DNA of 64,000 bases from Neoscytalidium dimidiatum (GCA_037367355.1 CM074701.1:2914001-2978000), one strand, 5' to 3'; numbered from the stretch's first letter, positions 36,241 through 47,336 are shown. The notes: generated from the letters alone by a model not told the origin. Translations and numbers: made by a program.

Positions 36241-37723
36241 ACGATGGTACGAGTTTCGCCTCCTACTCAAAAGAGACGGTTGTAATCGAACTCATGGACA
36301 AGCGCGGCGGGCTGTACAATTCACGGTCGAACTTCCCTATGGCAAGTGATGTGGCTCTCGTGGCAGGAGAACCGTATTCATACCTTACGGCTATCTTTGG
36401 AGATGGGAACGCATGGTTTTGCACGAGATCCTCGGCCCCGCTCGGAAAGTCATCATTGCTCCGTTCCAAGACATTGAGTCCCGCGCGCTGCTCTCTGATT
36501 ACCTTACCAAGCCAGATACCTGGCACCTAAGCAACGGTCGCTACAGCAGCTCCGTCATCATGAGCGTGGCCTTTGAGCGGAAGACTACGCTAGATGACGA
36601 ACGAATCGCGAATATCGTTGCCGTCCATGATGGCCTCACGAAGATTTTCGAGCCGGGCTCCAACTTCGTTGACGCCTTCCCGTTCCTCGGGCATCTGCCT
36701 CTCCCCAAATGAATGCAGCCCTGGAGGTGGTGGGGAGACTCGCTATATGAGAAGGCTCTGAAGTAGGCATGGGCCCCGTCCCTCATGGATTGCACATGGC
36801 CGATTCATACTTGCAATAGGAACTTTACGGAGGATTTCGACAACCTGACAGAGCGTCAACGCCAGGGCAAAGCTCCCGCGTGCTTCGTATCCGAATTCCT
36901 GAGACTAGGGAGAGATAAGGACATTGACCGGGAAACGATGGTCTTCCTTGCTGGTACTATAATAGAAGCCGGATCAGACACTACGCGGGTGTCTCTCAAT
37001 CAGCTCCTTGCAGCGGCAGCCTTGTTCCCGAATTGGTCACAACGTGTGCGTGAGCAGGTAGATGAGGTTTGCGGCGCCAACGCCGAAAAATCACCAGTCG
37101 CGGAGGCCGCCCCGAGAATGCCGCTCGTCAAAGCTGTGGCAAAGGAGACTGTCCGATGAAAGTGAGTATCCGAGGGAAAGTTTTCGCGGATGGTCTGGAG
37201 CTTACAGTAGTATGTTATCAGTCCTTGCTTCGGCGATATTGCCCACGCTTTGACTCGTGATGACGAGTTTGAGGGATACCGCTTCCCTGCCAGCACCAGC
37301 TTTTTCTGGAACCACTGGGGGATCCACATCGGCCCGGACGAATACGAGCAACCCCAACACTTCTGACCCGAGCGATGGCTTAACGATGATCTGGATAAGC
37401 CTGACAATGGGCATTTTGGCTTTGGGGCTGGTAAGTCGGCTCGGCCTTCAAGCCCATGTGTCATATTGCTGACTTTTCGTCCTTTTCCTCCAGGCCGTCG
37501 TGTATGTCCTGGGCATCAGGTCGCCGCCAGTAGCCTCTTCCTTGGGATTTCGCGCCTGTTCTACTGCTTTGATTTCCATGCAGTCCCAGGACACCCTATT
37601 CCCATCGGAAAGCCGTTCTCAATCGCTATGGAGAAACCATATGAGGTTAAAATCACGCCACGAAGTCCGGCCCATGAAGCGTTAATCAGAAGGGAATGCG
37701 CGTCGGCTGCCTTAGCGAGTTAA
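36241..37723 (+). pseudogene. Cytochrome P450 lacking its N-terminus, broken
   Basis: P450 sequence begins in frame with the oxygenase fragment (YSKETVVIELMDKRGGLYNSR). It continues after a frameshift near 36410 as PFQDIESRALLSDYL and RYSSSVIMSVAF. An in-frame TGA at 36710 replaces the Trp of LPLPKW, and a TAG follows the EKALK segment. Later parts are readable: oxygen-binding I-helix LAGTIIEAGSDTTR, KETVR of the ExxR helix followed by TGA at 37157, PERW, and the heme loop FGFGAG/RRVCPGH across a preserved intron (37431-37494), ending at 37723. The membrane anchor and roughly the first 70 residues are gone. The parent resembles multi-substrate CYPs of secondary or aromatic metabolism. Confidence 0.85.
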
Positions 37724-38504
37724 TCACTTCTGATACTTACTATATAGCCTGCTTCCAAAGCTCGACTTCCTGCAAGCTTGCTACTATATTAGTGTATCCA
37801 CGCTCACTAGCTGTTGTGCCGTGTCTCCGCGGACCGACAGAAAGAAAAGCAAAGTCGATATTAACTTCCAATTCTTGGCTGTGTATTCCCTGCTACCGAA
37901 ACCTCCAGTCGTACCCTCATTGTGATGGTTGGCGTCTGCTGCAACATTTTATTCTTATGGGTTTCTCACAGTCGCCTCCCGTCTCATGTTCCATTCCCCT
38001 GGTTTTTCATCGTACATCGGTCAATCATCCGCACGGACAATGTACAAGAACATGGGTTTCGAAGAGTCACCGGCAAGACCCTACCCTAGCGTGTCGAAAC
38101 CTCTTTATTGCCGGCCAATTTACGGACTTCGAATGATTTCAGGCATCGAATCGGCAAACATGAGTGATCCCCAGTGCTGTGATGTCTCCACCCAGAACTG
38201 TCTTATTCGCGGCTCAACAATCCGGCATGGGAAACGAATAACTCGCGGGAAGCCTTAGTCGGTAAGCTTCTACCCGTCGCCATCCCTAGGCATGGAGACA
38301 GCTACCCACTTTCATCAACAAGCCCTTGAGAAAGAGATACTCAGCAGCGCATATCAAGCTTGGCCAGCGGATCACGGGCCAAAGAATGCCGACTGTGTCG
38401 CTCTTAATATATGTATACAAGGAGATACCCACAGCAGGATAGGGTGCTGAGGAATTCTCACTTTCACATCGTTTCACGAGTCAAAACGAGAAACTTTACG
38501 CAAC
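37724..38504. other. Region between P450 and cyclase relics
   Basis: No gene is recognised. One plus-strand frame (37929-38258, about 109 codons) is open but has no domain, and may be a shadow or further relic material. Confidence 0.4.
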
Positions 38505-39657
38505 ATGTCCACTCAACCATTGCATATCCCATCTTTTGACGACCTCCCTGGGGTGGAGGGAATGAAACATGGCTGTACTTGTGGAGTGTTTGATAAGGAT
38601 GAAAAAAAAATATTCTGGGCACGGTCAACCTCCTCACTACAGCCGTCATCAGCTCCGCTCTCGCTGAAGCTCGAGAAGGCGTGTCCATATCACTTAAGTG
38701 CACATCCGTATCGATTTCCCTCTTGTTCTTACTCTGACGACTTGACGTAGTTGGCCGTTGAATGGTATGATGGCACTTCCAATCAACCACGAGCTCCCCG
38801 AGCGCAGGATTAGCAGCCTCACCGAATTGGGTATTGATGCCCACGGTCGAGATGACGAGCTGGAATTCAATACTCAGTGCAGCAGCTAATGGGACAGTTT
38901 CTGCTACTACAGCTACTAGAACAGCGGCCTCACATTCAATGGGTTCACTTGCACAAAAGAGGGCCTGTCAAAGCAGACGACCGCTGAGGTCAATCTACCA
39001 TCACTTGACCACTGGCACGCACGAGGCGGCGTCGTCGGCTACGGTGTCCTCATCGAAGCCTACAAGCAATACGCTGACGCAAAGGGAATCTCCTTCTCGC
39101 CGTTCGAGGGCAAATGCATTACCGTGCAAGAGGTGGAAGAAGTCGCGAAGTACCAGGGCGTCGAGTTCAACCGAGGAGACATCCTTTTTTTTTGAGGACG
39201 GGGTTCACCGAAGCACTCGGCAGCTGTACCACCGGAGACCAACAGCTCGCACTTATCGGCAGTTTCGCCATGTCCGGCGCTGATCCGTCAATGGAAATGG
39301 TGAAATGGCTTTGGAACAACCACTTTGCCGTTGTTGCAGGTGATGTCGGCGCCTTCGAAGCCGTCGTCCCTGGTAGTGATGGCTAGCCACCGCCAATTGA
39401 GCAGTGGGGTTAGTACTACCAGAAATGTCCACAGCCGCGCTGTGGCTGCTGCAAACATGCGGCTAATCTCTCTTTATTCAGTTCTTCACGAATGGCTGTT
39501 ACCCATGTTTGGCATGCCGATCGGAGAAATGTGGGACTTGAAACAGCCGTCCGTTCATTGTAAGAAGACTGGTAAGTACAGCTTCTTGCTCACGTCCGTC
39601 CCACTCAATTTTCCAGGACTTGTGGGCTTACCTCCGAACGCGCTGGCAATCTTCTGA
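38505..39657 (+). pseudogene. Broken cyclase-family hydrolase (kynurenine-formamidase-like fold)
   Basis: The gene matches the fungal cyclase superfamily (PF04199 type) over its length but in several frames. It opens with HIPSFDDLPGVEGM and GVFDKDEKKIFWA; the frame breaks at a run of nine A (38599-38607). AEAREGVSISLK precedes a likely intron. RDDELEFNTQCSSQ, LDHWHARGGVVGYGVLI and ITVQEVEEVAKYQGVEFNRGDI follow. The frame breaks again at a run of nine T, then RTGFTEALGS, WLWNNHFAVVAGD, MFGMPIGEMWDLK and SVPLNFPGLVGLPPNALAIF to the stop at 39657. The metal-site HWH segment is kept. Intact members hydrolyse cyclic or formyl amide substrates. The two homopolymer breaks could be read errors, but other shifts near 38760-38970 argue for real decay. 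Confidence 0.8.
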
Positions 39658-40229
39658 AGACTCCAGCAGAGTCTGATACGCTGACTAACAATAAACAAGA
39701 ATGGACATCAGGTTGTGGCAGGTGTGTCGACGCTGTTTGGTTCTCTGCCTTCCTACAGCTCGTCGACCACCTGTCTTTCGTACGCGGCTCTATATAGTCT
39801 GCACGAGATTTGCATGAAGTTACTCGGTTTGATATGGAACTCTGTAGTGACTTTTACTGTGCGGCATTTAATGCGGAGACTTTTATATGCTATCCGCCGT
39901 TCTCCTGCATTGCATGTTGTTGCCAGGCTCGGATGTCAACTGTCCCGGGCCAGCTTTCTGATTCAGCATCCATAACCGGTCTTTGCGGCCGTTCTCTCGG
40001 CCGAGAGCAAGATAATCAGTTATATAATTACCCCGGATTGCCAAGACCGCCTATTCGTAGCTTCGATAGGTACTGTCCGAAATTTTGCGAGGCTTACCCT
40101 TCTCGCTGAAATGAATTCCTACTCTTTTCCAGCCTACACATCAATAGAGAATATCCTTCAAAACACTTAGTATACATTGATTATACATCGGAATTGGCGA
40201 TATGGGCACATTATAAGACCATCAAAAGA
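39658..40229. other. Intergenic region after the relic block
   Basis: No gene is supported. Overlapping frames at 39715-40109 have no domain. The right end is the 3' region of the rhodopsin-like gene. Confidence 0.4.
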
Positions 40230-41403
40230 TCAAGTTCCGCGTTCGCCACCTTCCTCATCCCTAATGTCATTCCATCCACTTCCATGACTCAAACGAACTT
40301 CTGTCCTCGCAGCATTGCTTCTGACTTCAGTCTTAAACGTGGAAAGGACATGGCCCCACTGTGCAAACGAGTTGTTTTTCCTCTTCCGTCTCTCGAGAGT
40401 CGACTCTGTCTGTGCAGAATCCTCTGGGCTATCCTGAACAATCTGTACGTCTTCTTGAAAATTCGAAACGCCGAGGAGTCCGCTGATCCTGAAGTAAAGA
40501 ACGTTCATTGTTGGAAGACAGGAAGAAATCAATGCGACTGCGGGTTCAATCACTGACCAAAGGTTCGGATAAGAGAAAGTCCCTGTAGAGGAGTCAGTTG
40601 CGTTGAGTCGCACAAACAACGAGATCGTAAACAGACAAGTGATATCATTGCTGTCAACAGAGATTAGGGTGACAAATCTGTAGACACTCGCCGCAACGAC
40701 AAGAGCACCTAAAAGGAATGTCGCCGTGAGCAGAATCTTTTGGCGCAAGGGCATCAGCGTTGCCCTCCAGAGGATTGGCAGTGGTAGCGCCAGTATTATG
40801 ACGTCGTTGGATATATTGCAGGCAGAGTTGGCAATGAAGAATGTCCGTGAATTAAAGCAGTGGCCAGGCACAGTCGGCTCCCAAGCTTTTCGCATTGGCG
40901 TGCACTGGAGCAAGTTACTGAGATACATGCCCAGCACCCAGGCTACCGCCATGGCGGCAGCAAGCCATAGGAAAATGTTGAGGCGTGTTCGGCCAAAGAC
41001 GCGGAAGTAAAGGAGCAGGACCGAGATTTTAGTGATGCCGAGGGTGCTCGGGTAGATCCACTCGAAGGCGTACTCTATTGTGACGACCATGTCCGCATCG
41101 TGCACGGAAAGAGTATTGACATGTCGACCAAGTCCGTGTAAAATTTGACCTCCATTGACACCACAGCATGCGAATACGAAAGGCTATGAGCTACAGTCAG
41201 TATTTCGATCTTCAAGCAAACGAGGGGATCCCGCGTACCAGTGCGATGAGTGCAGTCCAGTCGTCCCACCAGTAGATCTTCCCTTTGAGGTAACGCGCAT
41301 AAAACCTCAGACAAATGAAGACTGTAGCTACCAATACAATGATGATGGAAACTGTCAGCAGGCGAGGACCGAGATTCTCATGTTCAGCATCAGCTTGGGC
41401 CAT
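40230..41403 (-). CDS. Rhodopsin-like integral membrane protein (SAT4/PTH11-type)
   Basis: Three exons: 41403-41239, 41183-40637, 40582-40230, giving 354 aa. Seven hydrophobic segments run through the first 270 residues or so. They include the family hallmarks KIYWWDDWTALIAL after helix 1, LGITKISVLLLYFRVFG in helix 3, an SNDVIILALPLPILW helix, and LWSVIEPAVALISSCLPTM near the end. The second intron (40583-40636) is 54 nt and therefore invisible as a frame break; removing it gives the family-like DITWTFSYPNLW and it has a good acceptor and an AACTGAC branch-like site. The C-terminal about 85 residues are polar. The family is abundant in plant-associated ascomycetes, and some members act as surface sensors; ligand unknown. 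Confidence 0.85.
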
Positions 41404-42660
41404 TGCGGACCGAGAGGAGATGAATGAATCGAAGGTGAAAGGAGAGAAGATGCGGCTACCTTTACAAGCACGCGTCACGCACAATTTAGTGTCTTTTGGC
41501 CCCTGCTCCCATCACTACCTCAGCCCCGACGCCATTTACCATCTGTCGCACCACCTAGATGCATCCACCAGTTTGGGAGCGCTGGGCTCATGGCAAAATG
41601 CCAATTGGTTTTCTTCATGAGCATTCAGTCGAGAAATAGCACCAGAGTTTGACCCGCTGCCTCTTATTTTCAGGGCTTGGGGGGGGAACCGCCTGCGACG
41701 CCTCGTGCGTCATTTAACAATCGGTTGCAAAGTCTATTCAATCCGGCTTCACCTTATTTTTCCGCCCACGCTTCCATCAACCAATCATGTTACTGCTTCT
41801 CCGGTCTCAGCAAATGAGCAATCTTGACCGTTGAGATGCTAAGAATCGACGATCTTCCCAGCTGCTTCAACTGTTTGAGGACATCGGCATTAGAATTCGT
41901 ACTACTATCTTTTACTGTGGACAAGGCTCTTCGACAGGCTTGGCATTAAAGGCTGTTTTTGATTGGATCGCAAGCCAGAGAAACTTCAAAGTGAACTCTT
42001 CATGTTCTACGATCAGGAGGAGAAGTGATGGGCTAGCAGGAAGTAGCTACTGTCTTCTGTGGCTGCCCAATTTAGCTCCAGTTGATAATTTCCTATAAAA
42101 CAAAATTCAATAATGATTACAGAGCCCTGAACCTTCCTGGAAGAGACGGCGGCATTGACTTTGAGAGAACAAGGGTGGCAATGATGAGTCGTACATTGCG
42201 ATGGTGCGTGCCTGCGCACATCAGATAGGCGGGGAAAATCGAGTGCCAGTTATATACCACCGAAGGCAGATAAGGAAATAAATATAAGGGGAAAGGCCAG
42301 GCACTGGTTCCAGAACGCCTGACTCGGGCTTGAGGAGACAAGCTTTGGGAGCGCACAGTTCGACAACAGTTCAAAAAAAAAGAAAAGTGGCACCCACATG
42401 GCAAACCGGAAAACGAAGAGCGAGAGGCACTTCGGTTGAGCGAAGATCCCCATTTGCCATTACGACAATTAAACTTCGAGCGTCCTGCGGGGACTCGCGC
42501 TATGGCTCCGCCCAGCATGCAACTGAATAGCAGAGTTAAGACAGGCCCGAGTGGCGTTCCGGGCACGCTTGTTACAAAAATCCATGAAACCCACTCGTTT
42601 CTGGTGTGCCGAGATCCGGCTTTGGAATCAACATTTGATGCATCACCCTCGCCATCCATC
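41404..42660. other. Divergent region between rhodopsin-like and GPCR genes
   Basis: 1.26 kb with no supported gene. It should hold the promoters of both flanking receptor genes. A possible in-frame ATG for the GPCR lies at 42502. Minus-strand frames at 42117-42662 and 42250-42453 look like chance. Confidence 0.45.
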
Positions 42661-44486
42661 ATGGTGGTTTACGAGGTTGTCTCGCGCGTTTCGTCGGGCA
42701 TTTCCATCGTAGCGGCTCTGTCCATTGTCGCCACCTTCCTGCTCTTTCCAACGCTGCGCAAACCGATGAACAGATTGATCTTCCATGCCTCTGCGGGGAA
42801 CATTGTGCTTTATATATTCTATTGCATTGGAACAGCTGGCATTCCTGCACCTGGCAATAGCATGGCACTATGCAGACTGCAAGCTTTCTCCATTCAAATG
42901 TGCGGCCCTCTCTCGCGACCATCATCCGTCTGAATACTCATCACCAAGATCCAGGTTTTCCACGTCTGCGATGCTGTGGACCCTTGCAATGGCCATCAAT
43001 GTTTATCTAATATTCTTCCGGTATGTCCGCTGAGAGAGAGTTGTGGTAAAACACAGGGCACCGCATATTAACCGTCAGCAGCAAATGGGCGCCGTCCGAG
43101 CTTCGTCGTTTGGAGCTAACGTACTTTGTAATCAATTACGGCTTCACTTTCTTGCACTCCCTCATTTTTCTCATCGTCGATGTCGCTCCGAGTCAAGCAG
43201 GTATCTACGGGCCGGCCAACGTAAGTTTATTCCTTTCGTTTCATGTGACAACATATTAATGGAGGTAGCTGTGGTGTTGGGTGACGAAAGATTATCAATG
43301 GATACGCTTTACTTTCGGTTACGGCATTACGTGGTGAGTTAGATCTACTTTTTCAAAGAGGCTTGTCACTGAATAAGAACAGGGTTGCATGCTTCCTTAT
43401 CACGGTGATTTACGTAGCCACTGGTATCAAGATATTACGGCAGAACCTCGAACTGAAGCATGGAAATTACGGACTCGATACTCCAGTCACGGTGTTGCAA
43501 GTTGGGAATCCATTTCGTCCCGCGAACCAACCAATTCTTTGCGTCACAGAAGTGCAGGTGACATCGAGCTTTCGAGAGCCGGCTTCTCCGTGTTCCACAG
43601 CTGCAGATTTGGAACCGCCAGTCCAACAAGATCTAGGACGCCAGCAAGATGTTGTTCCCAAGGAGAAAGCCCGGGATCAAGGAAATCTGCCTGACCATCA
43701 ATCCGGTGTAGGCCAGACGTCGACACCCAGTTCTGAAGTTCAGCCACCTTTGAACTCGGCCCTAAACCCGCACGCGCATTGTGGCGCGGGTCACGAAATA
43801 GGCAGCCGGGCTGTAGTATCAGCTTCACAACACGAGAAAGTAGACATTCTGCTTCAGAGCCAGCCGATGAGCGATCATGGATTGCCGAACGCTGTAACTA
43901 GCAATTGCAGGTGCGGGTCCTGGTTTCCCATACGACTGAGGATTCCATGGAGACTGCAGAGGACATCGAAGCTACCAGATCCGCGTGCAGCACATGCGCG
44001 CCGGGCAGCCATCGCTTATTGCAGAATGTCAGTCTTGATGTTCCTCTCTTTGATACTCGTCTGGGTAAGTACATTGGTGTGTCAACCCTTCCTTTCCATC
44101 ACTCAGCGAGGAGAATTACGGCCGTGGTCTTCACCAAAAATCCTGCATCAACCACCCTGTGTCGCGGGCGATACCCAGCTAAAATTCCATAGGCACCTGC
44201 AAGCATCAACCGTGTTTATCTCCTCGTCAACGACAACAAATCAAGCTCTATCCTGAGTACACTACAGGCTGCCTTCAATCCCTGCCAAGGGTTGTGCGAT
44301 TGCATTATATACATTATCATGAGTTGGTCCTCGTGCAAGTTGATAGCCAAAGACGTATGGAAGGCAGCTCAGGGAAAGGGTGACTTTAGACCGCGAACAT
44401 TAGAGTTTGACATGGATTCTGACGCCACGACGCTGGAGCCAAGTCCGTTAGCAAGTCGATCGTCGTCCATTGGGAATGAGGCATAA
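42661..44486 (+). CDS. Seven-transmembrane G-protein-coupled receptor (Git3/cAMP-receptor-like)
   Basis: Six exons: 42661-42899, 42955-43020, 43082-43220, 43269-43333, 43383-44064, 44193-44486, giving 494 aa. Joining them restores the family layout: helix 1 SGISIVAALSIVATFLLF, loop LRKPMNRLIF, helix 2/3 with the conserved LCRLQAF, TSAMLWTLAMAINVYLIFFRK, ELRRLELTYFVINYGF, LWCWVTKDYQWIRF, and helix 5 VACFLITVIYVATGIKIL. A polar third intracellular loop of about 195 residues follows, then helix 6 (RMSVLMFLSLILVWAPASINRVY) in two exons, and helix 7 with a short tail. Such receptors couple to fungal G-proteins for nutrient or surface sensing. An in-frame ATG at 42502 would lengthen the N-terminus by 53 residues. 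Intron 5 is 128 nt, the longest. Confidence 0.85.
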
Positions 44487-45404
44487 ACCTGCCTGGTCAA
44501 TCACTCCCTTACTGCCAATCATCTACTATAAAAACTTCATATATTTTCTTACGACCTAGATCGCAGTTTGTGTTTCCTAAGCGGCTCGGTCCGCCTTTGA
44601 CATCAATCGATACCAACGTAGAAGTACCTTGATTCAAAATAGCCATCAGTAGGAACCCAACGATTCACTATTGCCTGATCCGGGTTGATGAGGTAACAGC
44701 CCATGCTACGCTGTCGGCTGATGTGCCCTTTATGCAACGGCTCTTCTCAGTCCGGTTCAGCAAAGAAGGGGCTGTCTATGATTAGTATCACAAGCCGAGG
44801 CATCGCAAAGCCACGCTCTCGTATGCAATTTTTCCCGATTCGTGACCAACAAATTCTCATCCATGGTGGTACTTCCGGGCCTGCACCAAGAGGGGCGCTC
44901 GTCAGTGCGCATCATCCGTCTCATTCCAGATTTGGAGCACTGAGACCATTGCCGCGGAAGGTTCAGAACGTGGCCAAGTACGCATAAGTCCGTCTCCGGT
45001 TTGTAACGGCAGTGATGGGCTTGGCAACGTGCGACAGCTAAGGCCGAGGGTCTGGACGGAGCGGCGGCGCCCTTAAAGGAGTCCAGACTAGAATGTGACT
45101 AGCGTAGCAACAACGCATAAGGAACTGCGCCGGCGTGTTGTTGGTTCCAAAGCTACCCGGCTTCTACGGCAAACCTCATTTTGCTAACAGGGTCAACTAG
45201 TACGACCTAGGCAGCTGAATGTTCTTCGAAATACGGATTTCGCTAGGATGATAGGTAGGAGGTTTCCTGTGAACAATGCAGGGTTCTCGTAGTGTCATTA
45301 ATACTATTCAGCATCTGTATATAAATCAGCGACTCTCGCCGGTCAGCCTTCTTTGATGCTTGACAATTCTCAAGTCCGAGCTTTGATTCGCAATCCTTTT
45401 GAAC
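44487..45404. other. Intergenic region, promoter of the small secreted protein gene
   Basis: No gene is supported in 44487-45300. The last 100 bases carry a TATA-like element, listed separately, and the leader of the next gene. Confidence 0.45.
45318..45325 (+). promoter_or_regulatory. TATA box candidate
   Basis: TATATAAA lies 80 bases before the start codon of the small cysteine-rich protein gene, a normal distance for a fungal core promoter. Clean TATA boxes are rarer in constitutive genes and suit an inducible one. Confidence 0.5.
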
Positions 45405-46062
45405 ATGCAGCTCAACACTCTCGTTTTCCTTGCATTTACCGCGGGTACCGTGGCCCAGTCCGGAGCTGGAGGTAAGCTGTCGTGGTCTGGCTCATTTCAG
45501 AACTCTAGTAACAAAGCAAAGCTGCTTGCAATTCCGCAAGCCAATGCGTCACCAACATTTGCGTTAGTGGTGAGTAGCTGGCACCTCTTTCGGGAGCTTG
45601 ATCACTTACAGTTGTTATAGCCACGGGCAAATGCGGCAGAGGAGGCATAAACGGTGCGCCACCGAATCACAATCACTGCATGGGTAGAAGGCTCATTCAT
45701 GAACAGCACGCTGCAACAGTGGTTTTGACTGCGCGTCTAATCGCTGCTCTGGTACGCCCAACACTCCTCAATAACTTGTTTATCATTGATAAGCTTTGTA
45801 GGAGGAAGATGTGTTTCCTGCAACAATGGAGCTGGGCCTGGCATTGCTCCAGGCAGTGAGTGGACACTGTTCGTGATTGCTGCCCTCAGGCTATTAATAC
45901 GCAAACAGCGCCCTGCCCCGGAATCGCGGACACTGATAGGTGTTGCAGCAGTCACTGTAGACGTACGTCCAGCACTAACTCCTGCTTGACGTTGCTGACT
46001 CGCTCGCAGCTGACAGTACGGCCGCCGGTGGATTCCGCTGCATTAGCAACACTCAACCGTAG
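45405..46062 (+). CDS. Small secreted cysteine-rich protein, knottin-like
   Basis: Five exons: 45405-45471, 45621-45683, 45802-45855, 45909-45962, 46010-46062, giving 96 aa. All introns are GT-AG and all are phase 1. Residues 1-18 form a signal peptide (LVFLAFTAGTVAQ). The mature part of about 78 residues has nine cysteines, in blocks KCGRGGINGAPPNHNHC, RCVSCNNGAGPG, PCPGIADTDRCCSSHC and GFRC. The C...CC...C...C order recalls cystine-knot peptides. No family is recognised by name. Size, export and cysteine density fit an effector, defensin-like or adhesion peptide; none is shown. An alternative reading through the first intron gives a cysteine-free frame that stops soon after, which I judge less likely. 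It converges on the next secreted protein gene. Confidence 0.6.
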
Positions 46063-46326
46063 ATATCAAGGTGTTGTGCTCAAGGCTTCTAGTTTCGCAT
46101 TGTACAGATTTGGAGAGGTGGCTTGGTCGGCTTGGGCGTTAAGTCGATACAAGCAAGGACAGCGAGCATGTACATAACTCACTTCACAACGTTCAATACG
46201 ACTGTTGTGATCCATTCGCATGACAAAACGAAGGTTACGAATGTGTGAACAAAAGCAATTGTAATATATTTACGTTTCTGGAAGCTTGAAAGTAATCGGC
46301 CAGCGTGCATCCCCAAGCATTATGAT

Positions 46327-47336
46327 CTACGAAGAGCACTCCTTCTTGGAGCCGTCCTGGTAGAAGTAGTCCTCGTTAATCTTAATCTCCTCCGCGTGCC
46401 ATGTCTTGCCGCCGTCGGAGGTGGTGAAACCGTCCGAGGTCGCGCCGGTCAGGCTGAGAGTCTTGCCGAAGTTCGCGTCGGCCTGGTTGAGGTGGACGGT
46501 GATGTTTTGCCAGCCTGCAGTGGACGTCAGTACAGATGATGTATCAGCGCATGAGTAAAGGACAAACGTACTGTAACCAGCGAGCGTTCCGCAGTCGGCG
46601 CCGTAGCACTCGTTTCCAGAGTAGAAGACCTCGAGCTTGAGGCCGGGGTCTGCGAAGCGGTTAGCGTCTTGTGGCTTAGAAAATGATGGATCAACGTACT
46701 GTCCGACTGCGAGGAGATCAACTCCCCAGCGTTCCACACCTTCTGCGTGATGTTGGTGCTCGCCTCGTCGACGGCGATCTCGAAGTCGAGCGAGGTTCCG
46801 GGGGCAACGGGCTTGTAACCCGCACTGACCTGGCCAGCTGTCGGATATCATTAGCATGTGCTGCCCAATGCCTATTCGACGACGAAAGATGGCCTCTTAC
46901 AAGGATGATACGTGCTAGCAGAGATGCACCAGTTTTCGTTGGTGGAGTCACAGCCGCTACGAAAAAGATCAGCAATTGAGCATGTTTACTTGAATACGTC
47001 CAGGAATACTCACGTAAGTTGCTGGTCGGGAGCCCAGTTAATCAGCGGCTGCACGAAGGAGAGCTGCAACACATCCTTGCCCTCGGGGCTCTCCTGGGCT
47101 CCAATCCAAAGCGCAAGCTCCTCCTGGGGGTTGGCGTTGGTAGCGTAGCCGCAGGGAATGGCGGGAGGGGCCATGGTATAAGTGGCCTTGGTGATATAGG
47201 CGCCACCAGTGGTCGGGCCAGTGTAGAACATGTTGCCGAACTTGTACTTGTTGATCCACGATTCGTCCGAGGACTGGGCGGATGCCCTAAGGGCAAGGGA
47301 AAGAGCGGCGGCAGCCGAAACTGAAGTGGAACGCAT
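46327..47336 (-). CDS. Conserved secreted fungal protein, beta-sandwich-like, function unknown
   Basis: Five exons: 47336-47014, 46956-46901, 46837-46700, 46649-46572, 46514-46327, giving 260 aa. Introns are 50-63 nt. A signal peptide (SVSAAAALSLALRASAQ) precedes a compact domain. It has recurring segments ELALWIGAQ, VQPLINWAPDQ, ENWCISASTYHP, LDFEIAVDEAS, VFYSGNECYGADCG, NITVHLNQAD and KTWHAEEIKI. The layout recalls concanavalin-like or eqolisin-type secreted proteins (FEIAV strands, WIG motif). The Gln and Glu that define glutamic peptidases cannot be assigned with confidence, so protease function is not claimed. Cysteine pairs and Asn-X-Thr sites suit extracellular life. Confidence 0.75.

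Noticed and set aside
32719..39657. Repeat-induced point mutation as the cause of the pseudogenes
   Set aside because: Breaks are mostly indels, and the stops (TGG to TGA before A or G, Tyr codon to TAA) are not enriched for CpA to TpA. The region is not strongly AT-rich. A dinucleotide count would settle it.
45405..45620. Single-exon reading of the small secreted gene through its first intron
   Set aside because: It leads to a cysteine-free peptide that stops soon after the next junction, while the spliced path gives four further cysteine-rich exons all in one phase.
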